Part shown: in pieces, positions 12,661-15,444 of the stretch
How the letters are laid out: each line of letters begins with the position of its first letter
Numbering within the stretch: position 1 is the first letter of the stretch
DNA from: JBLMZH01 sp050258715
GTDB taxonomy: Bacteria > Patescibacteriota > Doudnabacteria > UBA920 > O2-02-FULL-48-8
Assembly (NCBI GenBank): GCA_050258715.1
Contig: JBLMZH010000022.1
Location: forward strand, 1 to 15,444
Direction of reading: 5' to 3'
DNA length: 15,444 bases
The notes under the pieces: model-generated
The model's input: the letters and a program-made list of their open reading frames with translations, nothing else
Database searches by the model: none
Told to the model about the DNA's origin: nothing
Position numbers and translations under genes: made by a program

Positions 12661-12688
12661 TTGGGGCATTTATAAACTGCTGTATAAT
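12661..12688 (+). promoter_or_regulatory. Promoter for the sigma factor gene
   Basis: A perfect -10 TATAAT (12683-12688) lies 16 nt after TTGGGG (12661-12666). It looks like a housekeeping promoter; I see no obvious ECF-type self-regulating site. The leader is about 34 nt with no Shine-Dalgarno before the ATG at 12729. Confidence 0.65.
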
Positions 12689-12728
12689 GAGAAGGCTGTA
12701 ACTTCAGACTGGATTTTTCGATTAATTT

Positions 12729-13298
12729 ATGTTGTTAGAAAACGAAATACAAAACCTGGTCTTAAGGGCCAAGCAGGGCGAAATGCAGGCCTTTGATCAA
12801 ATCTACGAAACCTATTCCCAGCGCCTGTTCAACTTTCTTTTTTCGCGCTTAAAGCACAGGCAAACAGCGGAGGACCTCCTGCACACCGTATTCCTGAAGG
12901 CTTGGAACAATATTGGCACTTACCAACAGCAGGGGGCCAAGTTTTCGACTTGGTTGTTCCAAATCGCCAATTACACCGTGATCGACCACTGGCGGACAAA
13001 AAAGCAGACGGTCGAGCTCGACAAGGTTGAAAATTTAAGTCAGCTTTCGCTGAACCCCACCCATTACGAAGACTATCGTTTCCTTTGGGAAGCCATGGAC
13101 AAGCTCTCGCTGGACCACCGCCTGGTTTTGGAACTTCGCTTTAAACAGGATCTGACCGTGGCGGAAACCGCAGCCGTGATGAAAAAGACCCTGATCGGAG
13201 TGCGCGTGCTCCAGCACCGCGCCGTTAAAGCTCTCAAGAAAAAACTGGAACAGTATCAGCCCGAAAAAACGTATGACCAACGACCCTCGAAAAAATAA
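12729..13298 (+). CDS. ECF-type RNA polymerase sigma factor
   Basis: Directs RNA polymerase to a small regulon, usually in response to envelope or stress signals. The 189 aa contains only sigma region 2 (about 20-92, with DLLHTVFLKAWNN and the FSTWLFQIANYTVIDHWR core, 72-89) and region 4 (about 117-172, with LSLDHRLVLELRFKQDLTV and the helix-turn-helix AAVMKKTLIGVRVLQHRAVK, 148-167). Regions 1 and 3 are missing, which is the ECF layout. A short basic tail follows. The last 26 nt overlap the start of the membrane-protein gene at 13273, the classic arrangement of an ECF factor with its membrane partner. The ATG at 12729 follows a leader without a Shine-Dalgarno. Target promoters cannot be predicted from here. 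Confidence 0.93.
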   Translation: MLLENEIQNLVLRAKQGEMQAFDQIYETYSQRLFNFLFSRLKHRQTAEDLLHTVFLKAWNNIGTYQQQGAKFSTWLFQIANYTVIDHWRTKKQTVELDKVENLSQLSLNPTHYEDYRFLWEAMDKLSLDHRLVLELRFKQDLTVAETAAVMKKTLIGVRVLQHRAVKALKKKLEQYQPEKTYDQRPSKK

Positions 13299-14013
13299 TT
13301 CCGATATCATCGGCCTCCTCTCTGAAAGCAGGACGGATTTTGAGTTCGACCGCAACGGGGTCAAACAAAGGCTGATCAACTCCATTCACCGGCAAAAATT
13401 TGAAATGGTCCCGGAAAAAAATTCGCCAGTTAAATCATGGGCTTTCCGGCTCGGCGTTGGCATTTGTGTTTTGATTCTGGCCGCATTCACCGGGGCTTTA
13501 AGTTTTGCCCAGGCCTCGAAGCCCGGGGACAAGCTTCATTTTTTGGATAAGATCGAGGACAACGCAATGCTGAGCCTGCCTCTTCCCCAGGGAACGAAGG
13601 CCAAGATCCAGTCGAACATTGCCACGGAAAGAGTCAAGGAAATGTCGAACCTGCCGCTTGTGGGTCCCGACAGCAAACAAACCTACTCCATCAAGCTTAA
13701 GGCCGCTGACGAGTCCCAAAGAGTTTTGGTCAACGCCGTCAACACGGCTCAACAAATGCAGGCACGGTCCGAAACCAAGGGAGACGCCAAGGCTTCAGCC
13801 AAGGCAAAAAAGATCCTGACTAATCTCGAGCAGCTGGCCACGGAACAGGAAGCCCAGCTTAATGCCATCCACAGCGCCACGGACGACGAACAGGTCAAAG
13901 AGCGCGTGGAAAAAAGCCTGGAAGCGATCAAGCAGGCCAGGAAACAGGCGCATGAGGCTGCCAAGGAAACAAAAAACAGGTCCGAAGACCTGTCCGAACC
14001 TGAAAACGAATAA
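13273..14013 (+). CDS. Single-pass membrane protein with DUF5667-like domain, probable sigma partner
   Basis: A 246-aa protein with a cytoplasmic N-terminus (1-56, with a predicted helix VKQRLINSIHRQKFEM), one transmembrane helix (57-79, AFRLGVGICVLILAAFTGAL) and an outer region. Just after the helix comes ASKPGDKLHFLDKIEDNAML (81-100), then a helical stretch KAKIQSNIATERVKEMSNL (109-127). This matches the DUF5667 pattern seen in proteins next to ECF sigma factors. The rest (about 140-246) is Ala/Gln/Glu/Lys-rich and probably coiled coil, ending in an acidic tail. There is no zinc-binding anti-sigma motif (no HxxxCxxC). A role as anti-sigma or sensor is inferred from the 26-nt overlap with the sigma gene, not from its domain alone. 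The 3' end of the gene also encodes, on the other strand, the terminator of the convergent gene. Confidence 0.88.
   Translation: MTNDPRKNNSDIIGLLSESRTDFEFDRNGVKQRLINSIHRQKFEMVPEKNSPVKSWAFRLGVGICVLILAAFTGALSFAQASKPGDKLHFLDKIEDNAMLSLPLPQGTKAKIQSNIATERVKEMSNLPLVGPDSKQTYSIKLKAADESQRVLVNAVNTAQQMQARSETKGDAKASAKAKKILTNLEQLATEQEAQLNAIHSATDDEQVKERVEKSLEAIKQARKQAHEAAKETKNRSEDLSEPENE
13971..13993 (-). terminator. Terminator of 14016-14792 lying inside the convergent coding region
   Basis: On the minus strand, ACAGGTC pairs with GACCTGT (13987-13993 with 13976-13982) around the stable tetraloop TTCG, followed by TTTTTT (13976-13971). It is a textbook terminator located within the last 15 codons of the DUF5667-like gene. 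Confidence 0.85.
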
Positions 14014-14026
14014 ACTTATTTCAGGT
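13998..14026. other. Weak hairpin spanning the convergent gene ends
   Basis: ACCTGA (13998-14003) and TCAGGT (14021-14026) can pair, with an inner AATAA/TTATT stem and an AAACG bulge. No T tract follows on either strand. It could help end the + strand transcript, for which I see no better terminator. Confidence 0.35.
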
Positions 14027-14792
14027 ATTTCATCAAACCGCGGTAAAATTCCTGCCTGGTCGAAAGCTGGCTTAAAATTCCTTCCAGCACCAGCTGCTTG
14101 CTTTCCGGATCAACGACAATCTTCTCGAGCATGTGCTGGGTGTTGATGACATATTTGACGTCCATGCCTATGTGCCAGGAAAAAACGGCCAGAGCATCCG
14201 CTGAAACAGCGGTATTTTTTTTGATCATTTCCGAAATGGCCGCGTACTCTTCGGGGATGGCGCGTTCGTGGGCCAAAAACGCTCCCATGGCCGTTTGCCA
14301 CTCAGAGGTCGAATAAACTTCGGAAAGATCGGAAATGTAGCGCCTGGTCATTTCCTTCGGCTCGGCGTGCGAAATCTCTTCATCCGTGATTCCCAGCGAT
14401 TTCAAAAATTTGACCCACAGCTGCTGGTGCTTGCTTTCACTGCCCTTCCCCATTTCTTCCTGCCGTTTTTGTTCCAAAATCCCCAAAGCGTTTTCCGCCA
14501 TGGGATCAGGAGATTCAGAAAGATTGGCAATCGCAAAACCCAAAAAACCCGGATCCCCTTCCCGGCCGCCCAAAAACGCTTCTGCGGCAATGTAGCGCTG
14601 GACCGCATACTTGCGCAGCTTCTCCAATTTCGGCTGGCTGGCTCGAATCTCGGCCAACTCCGGCCAAATCTTGACGCGCTCAGTAACGTAGTCCAAAAGC
14701 CATTCCAAAAAATGTTCGCCGATAAAATTTGCCACCGCCTCTTCGGGCGAAGCCAGCGTCTTAACCGGCCTGTCCATGGAATTTTCAGTCAT
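14016..14792 (-). CDS. Heme-oxygenase-fold, diiron-oxidase-like (HDO/CADD-like) protein
   Basis: An all-helical 258-aa protein resembling the TenA/PqqC/CADD heme-oxygenase-like fold, many members of which are diiron oxygenases. Pattern matches: KLRKYAVQRYIAAEAFLG (about 56-75), an HQQLWVKFLKSLGI helix (122-135) with Glu119 and His122 (ExxH), LAHERAIPEEY (173-183) with Glu176, and FSWHIGMDVKY (204-214) with His207 and Asp211. In typical diiron members the last motif is HxxxDxxH; here the final His is Tyr214, so the metal site may be altered. The frame opens at an ATG at 14867, but the promoter at 14820-14848 lies within that extension, so I choose the ATG at 14792. No Shine-Dalgarno. It is convergent with the sigma/DUF5667 pair, with 2 nt between stops, and uses a terminator inside that gene. 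Substrate unknown; family placement by motif spacing only. Confidence 0.78.
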   Translation of the reverse strand: MTENSMDRPVKTLASPEEAVANFIGEHFLEWLLDYVTERVKIWPELAEIRASQPKLEKLRKYAVQRYIAAEAFLGGREGDPGFLGFAIANLSESPDPMAENALGILEQKRQEEMGKGSESKHQQLWVKFLKSLGITDEEISHAEPKEMTRRYISDLSEVYSTSEWQTAMGAFLAHERAIPEEYAAISEMIKKNTAVSADALAVFSWHIGMDVKYVINTQHMLEKIVVDPESKQLVLEGILSQLSTRQEFYRGLMKYLK

Positions 14793-14819
14793 ATTGGTAT
14801 TTGGTAAATCCTCACATAG

Positions 14820-14848
14820 AGTGTAAAGGCCAAAGCAGTTTTGTGCAA
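14820..14848 (-). promoter_or_regulatory. Promoter for the diiron-oxidase-like gene
   Basis: On the minus strand, TTGCAC (14843-14848), a 17-nt spacer and TACACT (14820-14825). The predicted transcript start is about 20 nt before the ATG at 14792, which supports that start over the one at 14867. Confidence 0.55.
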
Positions 14849-14982
14849 CCCGGATATTATTCGTCATTTAACACGAAATTTCCGGATTTTTTTGAACATT
14901 CGACACAAATTTTCTTTCAGCTGTTGGAAAAGTTTGGAAAAATTTTTTTTACCCCCGAAATTCAAAGCAAAACGAGCCCAAG

Positions 14983-15011
14983 TTGACGGTTGTAAAACAA
15001 AGCCCTATACT
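14983..15011 (+). promoter_or_regulatory. Promoter for the membrane protein gene at 15038
   Basis: TTGACG (14983-14988), a 17-nt spacer and TATACT (15006-15011): a strong housekeeping promoter. The leader is about 20 nt. The rest of the divergent gap (about 14849-14982) is AT-rich with A and T runs and no recognisable gene or terminator. Confidence 0.75.
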
Positions 15012-15037
15012 GGTCAGCTTAAAATTAACCCGAGCAA

Positions 15038-15444
15038 ATGCTAAAGATCATTCTCTTCACCGCCCTTTTGACGCTGATCTATTCGTGGGAAGAAAGCGTT
15101 GATTTTTTTCTAAGACTATTCGACAAACGGCGGATAAAGGGTTCCCGATTTTTAGCGGACCGGACCGTGGCCACCGCCCTATTGCTTGTGGCAATTCCTT
15201 TGGCCGTCATCTGCGCCTTTGAAAACTTTAAAAATTTCGGACTTGAGCTGGCCCTTGTGGCCGTAACTTTGTTCGTGCTCGCGGTCATTGCCTTTGGAAC
15301 CGAAGAGCTGGCTTTGCGCATGAAGCGCTTCGACCAATACCATGGCCTGGAAAAGGTCGGGCTAGTCGGATTTGCCATAGCCGGGCTCATATCTCCGACC
15401 ATCGGGCTTATCACGTCGCATCCGCGCTCTGACCAGAAGCTCAT
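15038..15444 (+). CDS. Multi-pass membrane protein, N-terminal part (3' end outside window)
   Basis: An open frame from the ATG at 15038 runs without a stop to the end of the window (135 codons visible). The protein begins MLKIILFTALLTLIYSWEES, with a short hydrophobic segment (2-16). A basic loop follows (FDKRRIKGSR, 28-37), then clear membrane segments at about 43-61 (VATALLLVAIPLAVICAF), 69-87 (LELALVAVTLFVLAVIAF) and 107-125 (VGLVGFAIAGLISPTIGLI). I do not recognise the family. The strong promoter at 14983-15011 and the hydrophobic patterning support this strand over the antisense frame, whose product is Ser/Arg-rich and looks like a shadow. No Shine-Dalgarno precedes the start. The function and full length cannot be judged without the missing part. 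Confidence 0.75.
   Translation, partial: MLKIILFTALLTLIYSWEESVDFFLRLFDKRRIKGSRFLADRTVATALLLVAIPLAVICAFENFKNFGLELALVAVTLFVLAVIAFGTEELALRMKRFDQYHGLEKVGLVGFAIAGLISPTIGLITSHPRSDQKL

Noticed and set aside
12592..12669. N-terminal extension of FolD to the ATG at 12669
   Set aside because: It would cross the extended -10 promoter. FolD proteins begin at the MAKIVEGKKIA position, which has its own ribosome site.
14268..14807. Plus-strand open frame of 179 codons opposite the diiron-oxidase-like gene
   Set aside because: Arg/Phe/Gln-rich shadow; the minus strand has promoter, motifs and terminator.
14868..15037. Possible RNA gene in the AT-rich divergent gap
   Set aside because: No stable long stems, tRNA-like cloverleaf or terminator; its content is explained by two promoters and A/T runs.
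15079..15444. Minus-strand open frame of 121 codons at the window end
   Set aside because: Ser/Arg/Lys-rich product with no domain pattern. The plus strand has a strong promoter, an ATG and a clear membrane protein over the same bases.

Overview
The window looks like chromosomal core sequence of a candidate-phyla (CPR/Patescibacteria-type) bacterium. Supporting this: (i) a compact layout in which neighbouring transcription units often share a bidirectional hairpin terminator; (ii) the order rpsF-ssb-rpsR followed directly by efp, with no rplI (bL9) in the usual slot; (iii) an ECF sigma factor overlapping a one-helix DUF5667-type membrane protein; (iv) several small proteins I cannot place; (v) ATTGAAG-like heptamer repeats in intergenic gaps; and (vi) many starts without a Shine-Dalgarno sequence. 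The assignment is an inference and I cannot name a finer lineage. The standard code fits all genes.

Layout. 1-1171: 3' end of trpS, a terminator, a 102-aa orphan and another terminator. 1180-2520 (-): phosphomannomutase/phosphoglucomutase, divergent from an orphan at 2589-3158 (+). 3241-3495 (-): a small orphan, divergent from ychF (3625-4680, +). 4683-6811 (+): translation/replication block rpsF, ssb, rpsR, efp, closed by a double hairpin. 6832-7800 (-): membrane-anchored protein with a tentative CrtC/AttH lipocalin-like pattern. 7860-12591 (-): folD, an atypical thioredoxin-reductase-like protein and trxB abut as one operon; after a heptamer-repeat gap come an alpha/beta hydrolase and glutamate dehydrogenase overlapping by 8 nt. 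12729-14013 (+): ECF sigma factor and membrane partner. 14016-14792 (-): heme-oxygenase-fold, diiron-oxidase-like protein, convergent with the previous pair. 15038-15444 (+): start of a multi-pass membrane protein cut by the window end.

How the genes work together. trpS, rpsF, rpsR, efp and ychF serve translation, and ssb replication. The folD operon joins an NADPH-producing folate enzyme with an NADPH-using thioredoxin reductase, plus a flavoprotein that has lost the usual NADPH signature. Glutamate dehydrogenase links nitrogen and carbon metabolism. The sigma/DUF5667 pair looks like an envelope-sensing regulator.

There is no CRISPR array, tRNA, rRNA, insertion sequence or prophage. I see no obvious new defence system. 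The best leads are the EF-P tip loop, the atypical reductase, the His-to-Tyr change in the diiron-like protein, and the way terminators and promoters are nested.
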